Assembly (NCBI GenBank): GCA_002342505.1 | Contig: DDQB01000088.1 | Span: 4,071-33,407, forward strand | Reading direction: 5' to 3' | Length of the DNA stretch: 29,337 nucleotides | From: Acidaminococcaceae bacterium UBA2453 | GTDB lineage: Bacteria > Bacillota > Negativicutes > Acidaminococcales > Acidaminococcaceae | Part shown: piece after piece, positions 8,008 through 15,629 of the stretch | How the letters are laid out: every line of letters starts with the position of its first letter | Position numbering within the stretch: position 1 is the stretch's first letter | Notes under the pieces: generated by a model | What the model saw: the letters and a program-made list of their open reading frames with translations, nothing else | The model's database searches: none | Told to the model about the DNA's origin: nothing | Made by a program: the position numbers and the translations under genes

Positions 8008-8629
8008 AGTCAAACATGTGGATTTTCGGTATGCCGACGGTCCTTGGATATTGAAGGATATCAGTTTTTCTGTAGAAGAAGGGGAGAGGGTTGCTGTACT
8101 GGGGCCAAGCGGATATGGAAAAAGCACGCTAGCCAAAGTGATTGCCGGATATCTGAAACCTCAGGGTGGAGAAATATTGTGGGAAGGCAAACCGCTTCCT
8201 TCTTCTGGCTTCTGTCCGATCCAGTTGATTTACCAGCATCCGGAAAAGGCGCTTAACCCTCGTTGGAAAATGAAAGATTCTCTGGAAGAAGCCGGTGTTC
8301 CTTCTCAGGAAGTACTGACGGAAATGGGGATTCGGGAGAAATGGTATGAGCGCTGGCCAAACGAGCTTTCCGGCGGCGAGTTGCAGCGTTTCTGTGTGGC
8401 CCGGGTCTTAAAGCCGGAGACGCGCCTGCTGATTTGCGATGAAATGACTACCATGCTGGATGCCATTAATCAGGCTCACATTTGGAATTTTGTGTTAAAT
8501 TATGCGCAGACACATAATATGACATTGTTAGCAATTACGCATAACCAATTTCTCGCAGATCAGGTTGCGACACGCGTACTTCGTATTCCGGAGCTGAACC
8601 ACATTGAAGTGGATCAGAGTAGCTTATAA
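7994..8629 (+). CDS. ABC-importer ATPase, short NikE-like subunit
   Basis: This 211-residue second ATPase starts at GTG 7994 with GAGG at 7983-7986 upstream, inside the end of the preceding gene. Motifs are Walker A GPSGYGKST (37-45), signature LSGGELQ (125-131), Walker B LLICDE (145-150) and His183. The usual D-loop region DEPTSALD reads DEMTTMLD, which is slightly divergent. The protein ends about 28 residues after the H-loop, so it lacks the C-terminal oligopeptide-transporter extension carried by its partner and is shorter than typical NikE or DppF. It likely forms the asymmetric ATPase pair of the importer. A terminator follows 28 bases after the stop. Confidence 0.88.
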   Translation: MAILEVKHVDFRYADGPWILKDISFSVEEGERVAVLGPSGYGKSTLAKVIAGYLKPQGGEILWEGKPLPSSGFCPIQLIYQHPEKALNPRWKMKDSLEEAGVPSQEVLTEMGIREKWYERWPNELSGGELQRFCVARVLKPETRLLICDEMTTMLDAINQAHIWNFVLNYAQTHNMTLLAITHNQFLADQVATRVLRIPELNHIEVDQSSL

Positions 8630-8657
8630 CAACAATTCATTCACAATTAAAATTTCA

Positions 8658-8696
8658 AAAGAGGCCGCGACAAAAGTTGCGGTCTCTTTGTTTTTT
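8658..8696 (+). terminator. Rho-independent terminator of the ABC operon
   Basis: A 14-bp stem with two G-T pairs (8658-8671 with 8676-8689) and an AAAA loop is followed by G and six T. It closes the five-gene operon. Confidence 0.93.
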
Positions 8697-8729
8697 ATAC
8701 ATCTTCCTCTATCTTTTTGTTTCTATTTC

Positions 8730-8738
8730 TGTTATAAT
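8730..8738 (+). promoter_or_regulatory. Extended -10 promoter for the small membrane-protein genes
   Basis: TGTTATAAT at 8730-8738 is a consensus -10 with TG extension. No good -35 is visible. Initiation near 8745 would give a 5' leader of about 160 bases. Confidence 0.5.
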
Positions 8739-8757
8739 AATAAGGCTAAATTTTACA

Positions 8758-8843
8758 ATGAAAGGTAAAGAAGCAAGCCGAAGGGCGCGGCTGATTTGCT
8801 CTTTCATACAGGGATAAGGACGCAGGGCGGAACAAAGTTCCGC
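8758..8843 (+). promoter_or_regulatory. Structured 5' leader with two hairpins, identity unknown
   Basis: An interrupted hairpin pairs ATGAAAG (8758-8764) with 8801-8807, AGCAA (8772-8776) with 8796-8800, and GCCG (8777-8780) with 8788-8791. A second hairpin pairs GCGGAAC (8827-8833) with GTTCCGC (8837-8843) around an AAA loop. Neither is followed by a T tract. I do not match them to a known riboswitch or small RNA. Confidence 0.4.
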
Positions 8844-8906
8844 ACAAAATTTTACAGTGCATCAGTGTGTCTCGCTGAAACGTTTACACGTATTGGAGGG
8901 AGTTTT

Positions 8907-9407
8907 TTGAAAAACAAAGAGATCTGCCGGGAAACGACTACCCGCGGCAGCGGTAAAATGGGACTGGCCTATCTGGCGCTGCTGGCTATCTGCTGCAGCT
9001 GGGCTTATGAAGGGTTCCGTTTTAACAGTACCGGCATTATCAGCCCCATGGGGATGGGCCTGAATTTTCTGTGGCTGGGGCTGTGGATATGGAAAGTTTA
9101 TTACCGGTATGAAATCATCCTTCGCCAGAATGAGCTGGAGATTGTGACCATCGGGTTATGGAAGCAGGGACGTTATATTGTGGACCTGACACAGACGGAG
9201 AGTTTCGCCCAGCATTACCGGCACGACTTTTTCCGCCGTTCCCGCATCAAGCATTATATTCACCGGTATAACATGGCGGATGCCAACCCAACGCGCATCC
9301 TGGCCTTTAAAGAAGGGAAGGGCCTGGCGGCAGTCATCTTCTGCTGCAGCGATGAGTTTTTGAAAGAGTTGGTTCGGCTGATGCCGGATAAGTATCTGGA
9401 GTTTTAA
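8907..9407 (+). CDS. Two-helix membrane protein with PH-like cytoplasmic domain
   Basis: This is a 166-residue protein starting at TTG 8907, six bases after GGAGGG (8895-8900); the upstream extension of the frame is not protein-like and contains the leader hairpins. Two membrane helices (about residues 18-35 and 48-65) are joined by a short loop. The remaining ~100 residues begin YEIILRQNELEIVTIGLWKQ and alternate strands before a final helix, which resembles bacterial PH-like (bPH) domains that follow paired helices. It is the first of three short membrane-protein genes that precede radC. No function is assigned. The fold suggestion rests on pattern, not on a search. Confidence 0.72.
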   Translation: MKNKEICRETTTRGSGKMGLAYLALLAICCSWAYEGFRFNSTGIISPMGMGLNFLWLGLWIWKVYYRYEIILRQNELEIVTIGLWKQGRYIVDLTQTESFAQHYRHDFFRRSRIKHYIHRYNMADANPTRILAFKEGKGLAAVIFCCSDEFLKELVRLMPDKYLEF

Positions 9408-9427
9408 AAGACTGGAGAGGAATTTGC

Positions 9428-9721
9428 ATGATTGACATTTCGACGGTGCCGGCGCCGGCGATTACGGGCCGATTGTTCACCGTGTTTGCCATTGCCTTTG
9501 TGATCATTATCATTACGGCGCGGCTCGTGGGCATGGAACGGAAGGAAAAGTGGTTTAAACGCCGCACCAATTACACGTTGCTGAACCGGCGCGGAATTTT
9601 CGGCGAGTATCTGAATTTCGGATATCCCCGCACCTGGCAGGGGCTGCTGGTGGCGTTGGGGATGTACGGGCTGATCTTCGCCATTGCGATTGGTTATATC
9701 TGTTTTTATCCGTATTCCTGA
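9428..9721 (+). CDS. Small two-helix membrane protein, unknown function
   Basis: This is a 97-residue protein with membrane helices at about residues 16-34 and 69-93. They are separated by a basic loop (ERKEKWFKRRTNYTLLNRRG), predicted to be cytoplasmic by the positive-inside rule. GGAGAGG at 9414-9420 is seven bases before the ATG, and the gene starts 20 bases after the previous stop, so co-transcription is likely. I do not recognise the family. Confidence 0.7.
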   Translation: MIDISTVPAPAITGRLFTVFAIAFVIIIITARLVGMERKEKWFKRRTNYTLLNRRGIFGEYLNFGYPRTWQGLLVALGMYGLIFAIAIGYICFYPYS

Positions 9722-9837
9722 TGAACATGGATCGTAAAGGCTGCGCTTTTGCCATGTATCAGAGAGGCGGCCAACGTATCATAAACGCAACAGTTACGTA
9801 AGCAAAGGAAAGCAGGCGGATATTTTCACATGCCTGT

Positions 9838-9845
9838 TATATAAT
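9838..9845 (+). promoter_or_regulatory. Possible -10 element before the RseC-like gene
   Basis: TATATAAT at 9838-9845, preceded by TG at 9835-9836, lies in the 156-base gap before the RseC-like gene. No convincing -35 is visible. Confidence 0.35.
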
Positions 9846-9877
9846 ATCTTGCAGTTTTAATCAGAAGGAGTTTGCAA

Positions 9878-10348
9878 GTGATTAAAGGAACAGTGATCGA
9901 GACCCACGGCGAACGCGCCAAGGTGCGGGTCAATTTTAAAGAGACGACGGAGCGGGGCCTGCGGGCTTATATCGACTGCTGGAATCCCATCAGTGCCCAT
10001 CCCGGCGATAACGTGATCATCGAGTATCGCAAGGTGGATGAGAAGAAGGCCAAGCTTTTCCAGATCGCGCTGCCCATTTTGTGTCTGGCGGCAGGCGGCA
10101 TCTTTGGCTACGCGCTGGCCGGCTATTTCCAGATGGAGTTCTGGTTCTGGCCCTTTGTGGGCGGCAGCGTGCTGGCCTGGCTGTTTATTGCCTATAACTA
10201 TATTAAAATCTTCCGCCGCGACGCGATCAGCAAGAAAGAACAGCTGACGGTGGCCGAACTGGAGCCGGTGGAGTATATGATCAATACGGACGAGGAAGCC
10301 AAGGAGATGGCGGAAAAGCCGAAGTCTTTCCTGTACAGCGGGCGGTAA
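9878..10348 (+). CDS. RseC/MucC-like membrane protein lacking the Cys cluster
   Basis: This is a 156-residue protein starting at GTG 9878, with AGAAGGAG at 9863-9870 seven bases upstream. Its order matches RseC/MucC: a short beta-rich N-terminus (KGTVIETHGERAKVRVNF), a WNPISAHPGDNVIIEY block like the family's NPxxAxxGDxV signature, then two membrane helices (about residues 60-78 and 84-104) and a charged tail. RseC-type proteins link to Rnf electron transport or SoxR reduction and normally carry an N-terminal cysteine cluster. Here only one Cys (in YIDCWNP) remains in that region. The role is therefore uncertain. It follows two other small membrane-protein genes. Confidence 0.7.
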   Translation: MIKGTVIETHGERAKVRVNFKETTERGLRAYIDCWNPISAHPGDNVIIEYRKVDEKKAKLFQIALPILCLAAGGIFGYALAGYFQMEFWFWPFVGGSVLAWLFIAYNYIKIFRRDAISKKEQLTVAELEPVEYMINTDEEAKEMAEKPKSFLYSGR

Positions 10349-10390
10349 TCGCGTTGCGTTGTTACGGATTGGGACCCGTACAGGGAAATA

Positions 10391-10437
10391 GTATGTGACG
10401 ATCGTTGCCCGTCTGTTCCGGCGGGCAACATTCATAC
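10391..10437 (+). other. Hairpin between the RseC-like gene and radC
   Basis: GTTGCCCG at 10404-10411 pairs with CGGGCAAC at 10422-10429, and the outer GTATG (10391-10395) can pair with CATAC (10433-10437). No T tract follows, so it is not a standard terminator. Confidence 0.4.
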
Positions 10438-10515
10438 GTTAATGCAGCGGTTTTGTTCCTGCGGCAATGCATCCGGATTGCTGCAGGTGATTATAAAAGA
10501 ACAGGGGTGATATGA

Positions 10516-11202
10516 TTGACAGAGTTTAAAATTAAAGATTTGAGTGAAGAGGACCGTCCCAGGGAACGTCTCTGCAGCATGGGACCGCAGGCGCTTTCCA
10601 ATGCGGAGCTGCTGGCCGTGCTGATCGGCAGCGGTACGAAGGAACATTCGGCGCTGCGTATCGCGGAAGAGATGACGAAGGATGAAGGACTGTACCGGCA
10701 GGTAGCGCGCTGGCACCGGGTGCAGGAGTTCAGACATATCAAGGGACTGGGAAACGCCAGAGCGGCGCGTATTCTGGCGGCTATGGAACTGGGGAAACGG
10801 GTAGCCTGCGCATCAGCGGTTGAATCCGAGCATATCGCCTCTCCGGGCGATGGAGCGCAATATCTGATGGGCAGACTACGGAATGAGACGCACGAGAAGT
10901 TTTTGGTCATATTGCTGAATACCAAAAACCGCGTCATCAAAACCGAACAGATTGCGGAAGGCTCGCTGACCAGTGCAGTGGTGCATCCGCGGGAGGTGTT
11001 TGCGCCGGCGGTGGTGGCTCATGCGGCCTGCATCCTGGTGGCGCATAACCATCCTTCGGGGGATCCGTATCCCAGTACGGAAGACCGCAAGCTGACCCAG
11101 GCGCTGGATGAAGCGGGGCATATTCTGGGGATCCCGCTGTTGGACCATCTTGTGATTGGCGATGGGTGCTATTACAGTTTTAAAGAGCACGGTGATTTAT
11201 GA
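10516..11202 (+). CDS. radC: RadC family JAB-domain protein
   Basis: This is a 228-residue RadC protein. The N-terminal part has the family opening (KIKDLSEEDRPRERL, then LSNAELLAVLIGSG) and a helix-hairpin-helix around residues 74-95 (IKGLGNARAARILAA). The C-terminal JAB/MPN domain has the metal-binding motif His177-x-His179-PSGD with Ser187 and Asp190. The TTG start at 10516 is required: the nearby ATG at 10512 is out of frame and stops at once, and AGGGGTGA lies seven bases upstream. RadC's biochemical role is unsettled; genetic data never firmly tied it to repair. Placement directly upstream of mreB is common across Firmicutes. Confidence 0.95.
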   Translation: MTEFKIKDLSEEDRPRERLCSMGPQALSNAELLAVLIGSGTKEHSALRIAEEMTKDEGLYRQVARWHRVQEFRHIKGLGNARAARILAAMELGKRVACASAVESEHIASPGDGAQYLMGRLRNETHEKFLVILLNTKNRVIKTEQIAEGSLTSAVVHPREVFAPAVVAHAACILVAHNHPSGDPYPSTEDRKLTQALDEAGHILGIPLLDHLVIGDGCYYSFKEHGDL

Positions 11203-11318
11203 TTGATTTATAAAATGGAACGAGGGAAAGCGACGATGGGCGCGCCAGAAGAAAGAATCGTTTCGTTTTGCATTTTTCGCGGAAGCAGACAGGCAGTTTG
11301 GCTGTAAGGAGTTAGAAC

Positions 11319-12353
11319 ATGTTTAGTTTATTTGGCAGATTTTCCCATGATCTGGGGATCGATCTGGGGACGGCGAATACGCTGGTCCATTGCAAGGGGA
11401 AAGGCATCATTATCCGTGAGCCTTCCGTAGTGGCGGTGGACAGCGAGACCAATGAAGTGCTGGAGATCGGCGCCGAGGCAAAGCAGATGATCGGGCGTAC
11501 GCCAGGTACTATTATCGCGATCCGTCCCATGAAGGACGGGGTCATTGCGGATTTTGACATTACCCAGTCGATGCTGAAGTATTTTATCCATAAAGCAATC
11601 GGGTTCCATTCGCTGATCCGCCCCCGTATCGTAGTGGGGGTTCCCAGCGGTGTAACGGAAGTGGAGAAGCGTGCGGTGGTGGATGCGGCCATCCAGGCAG
11701 GCGCAAGGGAAGCGTACCTGATAGAAGAACCTATGGCGGCGGCTATCGGCGCGGGCCTTCCGGTACAGGAAGCCACGGGCAGCATGGTGGTGGATATCGG
11801 CGGCGGCACCTGTGAGGTGGCGGTCATCTCCCTGGGAGGCATCGTGGTCTCCCGTTCCATCCGTACCGGCGGGGATGCCATCGACGACGCGATATCCCGT
11901 TTTATCCGCAAGACTTTCAGCCTGTTGATTGGCGAACGGACGGCGGAGCAGATCAAAATTACCTTAGGTACGGCTATGTTTGTGGACAATCCGGAGACGA
12001 TGGAGATCCGGGGACGCGATCTGGTCAGCGGTCTTCCGAAAAACCTTACGATCAATGCGAATCAGGTGTGCACGGGCATTGCGGAACCGGTTGCGAGTAT
12101 TGTGGACGCGGTGCGTAATACGCTGGAGCGGACGCCTCCGGAACTGGCTTCCGATATTATCGATCACGGCATCATCATGACGGGCGGTTCGTCCCTGCTG
12201 CGGAATCTGGACAAGCTGATCAGCAAGGAGACGGGCATGCCGGTGTTTGTCAGCGACGACGCGCTGGCCTGCGTGGTGTTGGGAACCGGCATCTGCGTAG
12301 AGAATATTGACGTATATAAGAAAGGGTTCATGGCTTCCAGCAGCAAGCTGTAA
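11319..12353 (+). CDS. mreB: Rod-shape-determining actin homologue MreB
   Basis: This is a 344-residue bacterial actin. It has the phosphate-1 loop GIDLGTANT (~residues 13-21), the IEEPMAAAIGAGLP block (134-147), phosphate-2 DIGGGT (158-163) and the adenosine-motif stretch MTGGSSLLRNL. The N-terminus MFSLFGRF is the short amphipathic membrane-binding tail typical of MreB. An AAGGAG site lies seven bases before the ATG. MreB filaments guide the elongasome that builds lateral wall, together with MreC, MreD, PBP2 and RodA, all encoded directly downstream. Length and motifs are normal, with a Cys in the second phosphate loop (GGTCEV) where Thr is common. Confidence 0.97.
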   Translation: MFSLFGRFSHDLGIDLGTANTLVHCKGKGIIIREPSVVAVDSETNEVLEIGAEAKQMIGRTPGTIIAIRPMKDGVIADFDITQSMLKYFIHKAIGFHSLIRPRIVVGVPSGVTEVEKRAVVDAAIQAGAREAYLIEEPMAAAIGAGLPVQEATGSMVVDIGGGTCEVAVISLGGIVVSRSIRTGGDAIDDAISRFIRKTFSLLIGERTAEQIKITLGTAMFVDNPETMEIRGRDLVSGLPKNLTINANQVCTGIAEPVASIVDAVRNTLERTPPELASDIIDHGIIMTGGSSLLRNLDKLISKETGMPVFVSDDALACVVLGTGICVENIDVYKKGFMASSSKL

Positions 12354-12376
12354 GCAGGGACCCGGGACAGCGTGTT

Positions 12377-13234
12377 ATGAAGAAACAGCAGTTTGTGACC
12401 GTACTGGCGGTATTGGGGCTGTGCGCCTGCATGGCGCTGGCTGTGCACCAGCGCTGGCGTTTTCCGCTGGTCAATGCGGTTGTGAATACGGTTCTGCTGC
12501 CTTTTAATGAAGCGGTTCGTTTCGTGAACGATCAGGCTTCTTCCTTTCGCGACAGTTCCCGTCTGAATGCAACGCTGCAGGAAGAAAATGCGAAACTGAA
12601 AGCGGAACTGGACACACTTCGCAATGCAGAATACCGGCTGAAGCTGATGGAAACAGAAAACAAGGAACTGCTGGCGATGGCCGGCTATAAGCAGCAGAAC
12701 GATCGCCTTACCCTGTTGTCCGCCCGTGTGGTTGGCGTCAGTCTGGGGGATCTGCATGAGTATTTCTTTCTGGATAAGGGCGCGGCAGACGGTGTGCGGG
12801 AAGACATGGTCATTACTTCCAGTGAGGGTATTGCCGGCGTGGTGGATCAGGTATACCGTCATTACAGCCGGTTTATGCTTGTTTCTGCCAGCCAGTCGCG
12901 TATCGGCGTCAAGGTGCTGCGACGGGAGTCCCGTGCGGTGGGCGTCCTGACGGGAAAAGGCGTGGACCGCGCGCTGCTGCAGGCGGAATATTTCAGCCGG
13001 GATGATGATATACAGGTTGGGGACATGCTGGTCACCAGCGGCATCGGCGGAAAGTATCCGTCCGGTCTGTATGTAGGAAAGGTCCGTGAAGTGGAGACAG
13101 ATGTGACCGGCCTGCAGAAGCTGGCCCGGATTGAGCCGGCGGCGAACCTGAACCATCTGGACCGGGTGTTTGTGGTGTTGCGGGAAGATGTAAGGCAGCA
13201 GATAGAAAATGAAATAAAAGAGGTAAAGCCATGA
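12377..13234 (+). CDS. mreC: Rod-shape-determining protein MreC
   Basis: This is a 285-residue bitopic protein: an N-terminal membrane helix (~residues 7-25), a coiled coil (~60-95, rich in Leu, Glu and Lys) and a periplasmic beta domain. Family-typical stretches include DKGAADGVREDMVITSSEGI and GDMLVTSGIGGKYPSGLYVG. MreC bridges MreB inside to PBP2 outside and activates it. It starts 23 bases after mreB with only a weak ribosome site. Its stop overlaps the mreD start in an ATGA. Confidence 0.95.
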   Translation: MKKQQFVTVLAVLGLCACMALAVHQRWRFPLVNAVVNTVLLPFNEAVRFVNDQASSFRDSSRLNATLQEENAKLKAELDTLRNAEYRLKLMETENKELLAMAGYKQQNDRLTLLSARVVGVSLGDLHEYFFLDKGAADGVREDMVITSSEGIAGVVDQVYRHYSRFMLVSASQSRIGVKVLRRESRAVGVLTGKGVDRALLQAEYFSRDDDIQVGDMLVTSGIGGKYPSGLYVGKVREVETDVTGLQKLARIEPAANLNHLDRVFVVLREDVRQQIENEIKEVKP

Positions 13235-13731
13235 AGATGTGGTCATGGGCGGCGGCAGCGTTTGCCCTGCTGATTTTACAGACGACCTCTTTGGGATTAT
13301 TCGGGGGCAATCTGTTTTTTGACTTGCCCTTACTTTTTATTTACAGCATCGGATTGTTTTACGGCGCGCGGCCCGGACTGTTCTGTGGGCTGGTCTTTGG
13401 GCTCCTGCAGGATATATCATCCCCTGCGGTTTTCGGGTTTTATCTGCTGACCCGCGGGCTGGTCGGGTATGGCGTCGGCAGTATCAAAGAGATGATCTTC
13501 AAGAACAATTACGGATACCATGTACTGATCATTGGGGGTATCAGTTTCGTGCTGCGCCTTCTGTATCTGGTTCCGGTACTGTGCCTGGCCGGACTGTCTG
13601 AACCGGTTGCTTTTTCGTATATGAAAGAATCGGTTCTGTATTGCCTGGGAAATATGCTGCTGGTGCTTCCGGTCACGCGTATCTGTCTGGCGTTGTATCG
13701 CTGGATCGCGGAAGATGATCTTACCTACTGA
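13231..13731 (+). CDS. mreD: Rod-shape-determining membrane protein MreD
   Basis: This 166-residue protein is strongly hydrophobic with about five membrane spans. It has the family-typical GLFYGARPGLFCGLVFGLLQDI segment followed by a GFYLLTRGLVGYGVG stretch, here split into two parts. The four-base ATGA overlap with mreC indicates translational coupling. MreD is part of the elongasome core. Its exact role is poorly defined, but position and hydropathy make the assignment secure. Confidence 0.92.
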   Translation: MKMWSWAAAAFALLILQTTSLGLFGGNLFFDLPLLFIYSIGLFYGARPGLFCGLVFGLLQDISSPAVFGFYLLTRGLVGYGVGSIKEMIFKNNYGYHVLIIGGISFVLRLLYLVPVLCLAGLSEPVAFSYMKESVLYCLGNMLLVLPVTRICLALYRWIAEDDLTY

Positions 13732-13751
13732 TTTGGAAAGGATTTTGTGTT

Positions 13752-15587
13752 TTGTTTACCCATACTGCTGCGGATCGGTTAAAAAAGATGCTGGCAGTAG
13801 CGCTGGCGGTCTTTGTCGTGTTGGGCATACGGTTAGCCTGGCTGCAGCTTTATAAAGGAATGTATTACGGACGGCAGGCGGATGGAAACCGTATGCGCAA
13901 TGCGGTGATCATGGCGCCGCGGGGCCGGATCATGGATATCCACGGCACGGTACTGGCAGACAGTTCCCCTGGGTATGTGCTGAGCCTGCAGGCAGGACAT
14001 GCCTTTTCAGATCAGGAGACGGAACTGCTGGCCCGTCTTTTGGGACTGCGGAAGGAAGATGTCCGGGAAAAGGCGGACCGCGCCGCCAATACGTATGAAC
14101 AGATCGTCATCAAAGGCGAGCTGACGCCGCAGGAGATCACTTCACTGGAAGAACACATGAAAGAATTGCCGGGGCTTTCTCTGGATCTGCAGCCTATGCG
14201 CCATTACCTGTATAAGGAAACGGCGGCTCACGTGCTGGGATATGTGGGGGAAGTTTCGGAAACGCAGCTGAAGCAGGGAAAATATAAAGGCCTTCCCCCC
14301 GGCAGTATCGTCGGGAAGGAAGGACTGGAATTTGTATATGATGATGTGCTGCGGGGAAAGAACGGACGCAAGACAGAAGAGGTGGATGTCCGGGGCAAAG
14401 TGATCCGCGACCTGGCGGGTCAGGCTCCGGTGTCCGGAAAAGGCCTGGTCCTTACTCTTGATTTTGGATTGCAGCAGGAACTGGAACAGATCATGGACAA
14501 ACAGCTGGCGGCCCTGCGCAGCAGCGGGATCGCGCCCAATGCCTATGCGGCTGCGGCGGTAGCCATGGATCCCAATACCGGCGCGGTGCGGGCGCTGGTA
14601 TCCCGGCCGGGCTTTGACCCCAACTGGTTTGTGGGAGGCATTTCTTCTGCCCACTGGAAACTGATTAATGAAAACAGGTTCCACCCACTGACGAATAAAG
14701 TAATCAACGGAGAATATCCTGCGGGTTCTACATTTAAAGTAGTGACGGGTTCTGCGGCTCTGGACCAGCATAAGGTTACGCCGGAAGAACTGATCTTTGA
14801 CTCCGGGAAGCACTGGCTGGCGGATATGGGAAATGCCGGCGGGGAAGCCCTGGGGTGGATCAATTTCCAGACTGCCTTTGCCATGTCGGACAATGTGTAT
14901 TTTTATGAAATGGGACGAAGGGCCGGTATTGAAAATCTGAATGCGTATGCGGAACGGTACGGTTTTGGGAAACCGACCGGGATCGAACTGCCGGGAGAAT
15001 CCGCCGGACTGATTGCCGGACCGGCAGCTAAAAAGAAAGTATTTGCAGAAGAATGGACGCTGGGAGATACCTTTAATGCAGCTATCGGGCAGGGCCTGAC
15101 GCTGGTGACGCCGGTGCAGATATGCCAGATGCTGGCGGCGGTTGCTGCCGACGGCGTGATCCATCCTCCTTATTTGGTAGAAAAAGTGGTAAATGCGGAC
15201 GGGTCTGTCTATCAGGTTCCGGAACGTCCGAAAAGTCGGAAACTGGAAGTAGCGCCGGAGACCCTGCGTCTGATACAGAAAGGCCTGAAAGGCGTGACAC
15301 AGCCCGGCGGGACCGGGGCGTGGTTCGCGAATTTGCCGGTTCCGGTTGCCGGAAAGACCGGTACGGCAGAAAATCCCCATGGACAGGACCACGGCTGGTT
15401 CATTGCCTATGCGCCGGCGGAAAAGCCGGATCTGGTCATCGCCTGTATCGTGGAGCAGGGAAGTTACGGGGCTACTGCGGCAGGTCCTGTTGTTTATGAT
15501 GTGCTGCAGTCTTATCTGACTCAAAGAATAAAAAACGAGACAAAGAAAGCCGATGAGCCGATAAAAAAGCGGGACAGCCTGCAGTAA
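13752..15587 (+). CDS. mrdA: Penicillin-binding protein 2, elongasome transpeptidase
   Basis: This is a 611-residue class B PBP. An N-terminal membrane helix (~13-31) is followed by a dimerisation/pedestal region containing APRGRIMDIHG and the LPPGSIVGKEGLE block. The transpeptidase domain has nucleophile Ser326 in STFK (326-329), SDN (379-381) and KTG (535-537). It cross-links lateral peptidoglycan with the glycosyltransferase RodA encoded next. Start is TTG 13752; GGAAAGGA at 13735-13742 is nine bases upstream and no other in-frame start is near. The last ~20 residues are a charged tail beyond the fold. It begins 20 bases after mreD. Confidence 0.95.
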   Translation: MFTHTAADRLKKMLAVALAVFVVLGIRLAWLQLYKGMYYGRQADGNRMRNAVIMAPRGRIMDIHGTVLADSSPGYVLSLQAGHAFSDQETELLARLLGLRKEDVREKADRAANTYEQIVIKGELTPQEITSLEEHMKELPGLSLDLQPMRHYLYKETAAHVLGYVGEVSETQLKQGKYKGLPPGSIVGKEGLEFVYDDVLRGKNGRKTEEVDVRGKVIRDLAGQAPVSGKGLVLTLDFGLQQELEQIMDKQLAALRSSGIAPNAYAAAAVAMDPNTGAVRALVSRPGFDPNWFVGGISSAHWKLINENRFHPLTNKVINGEYPAGSTFKVVTGSAALDQHKVTPEELIFDSGKHWLADMGNAGGEALGWINFQTAFAMSDNVYFYEMGRRAGIENLNAYAERYGFGKPTGIELPGESAGLIAGPAAKKKVFAEEWTLGDTFNAAIGQGLTLVTPVQICQMLAAVAADGVIHPPYLVEKVVNADGSVYQVPERPKSRKLEVAPETLRLIQKGLKGVTQPGGTGAWFANLPVPVAGKTGTAENPHGQDHGWFIAYAPAEKPDLVIACIVEQGSYGATAAGPVVYDVLQSYLTQRIKNETKKADEPIKKRDSLQ

Positions 15588-15629
15588 GGACCCGGGCAAA
15601 TCGGTGATTTTCAGGAAGGAAATACATCG

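Noticed and set aside
3682..8629. Naming the importer nikABCDE
   Set aside because: The operon layout fits, but peptide and metallophore importers share it, and no substrate-specific residue could be recognised.
8758..8843. Assigning the leader hairpins to a c-di-GMP, guanidine or other known riboswitch
   Set aside because: No conserved riboswitch core sequence could be matched by eye.
11312..12055. 247-codon open frame on the - strand opposite mreB
   Set aside because: It has a Ser/Thr/Ile/Pro-rich shadow composition opposite a conserved gene.
12164..13246. 360-codon open frame on the - strand opposite mreC and the end of mreB
   Set aside because: It is antisense to clear mre genes, its composition is typical of a shadow frame, and no promoter or start context is visible.
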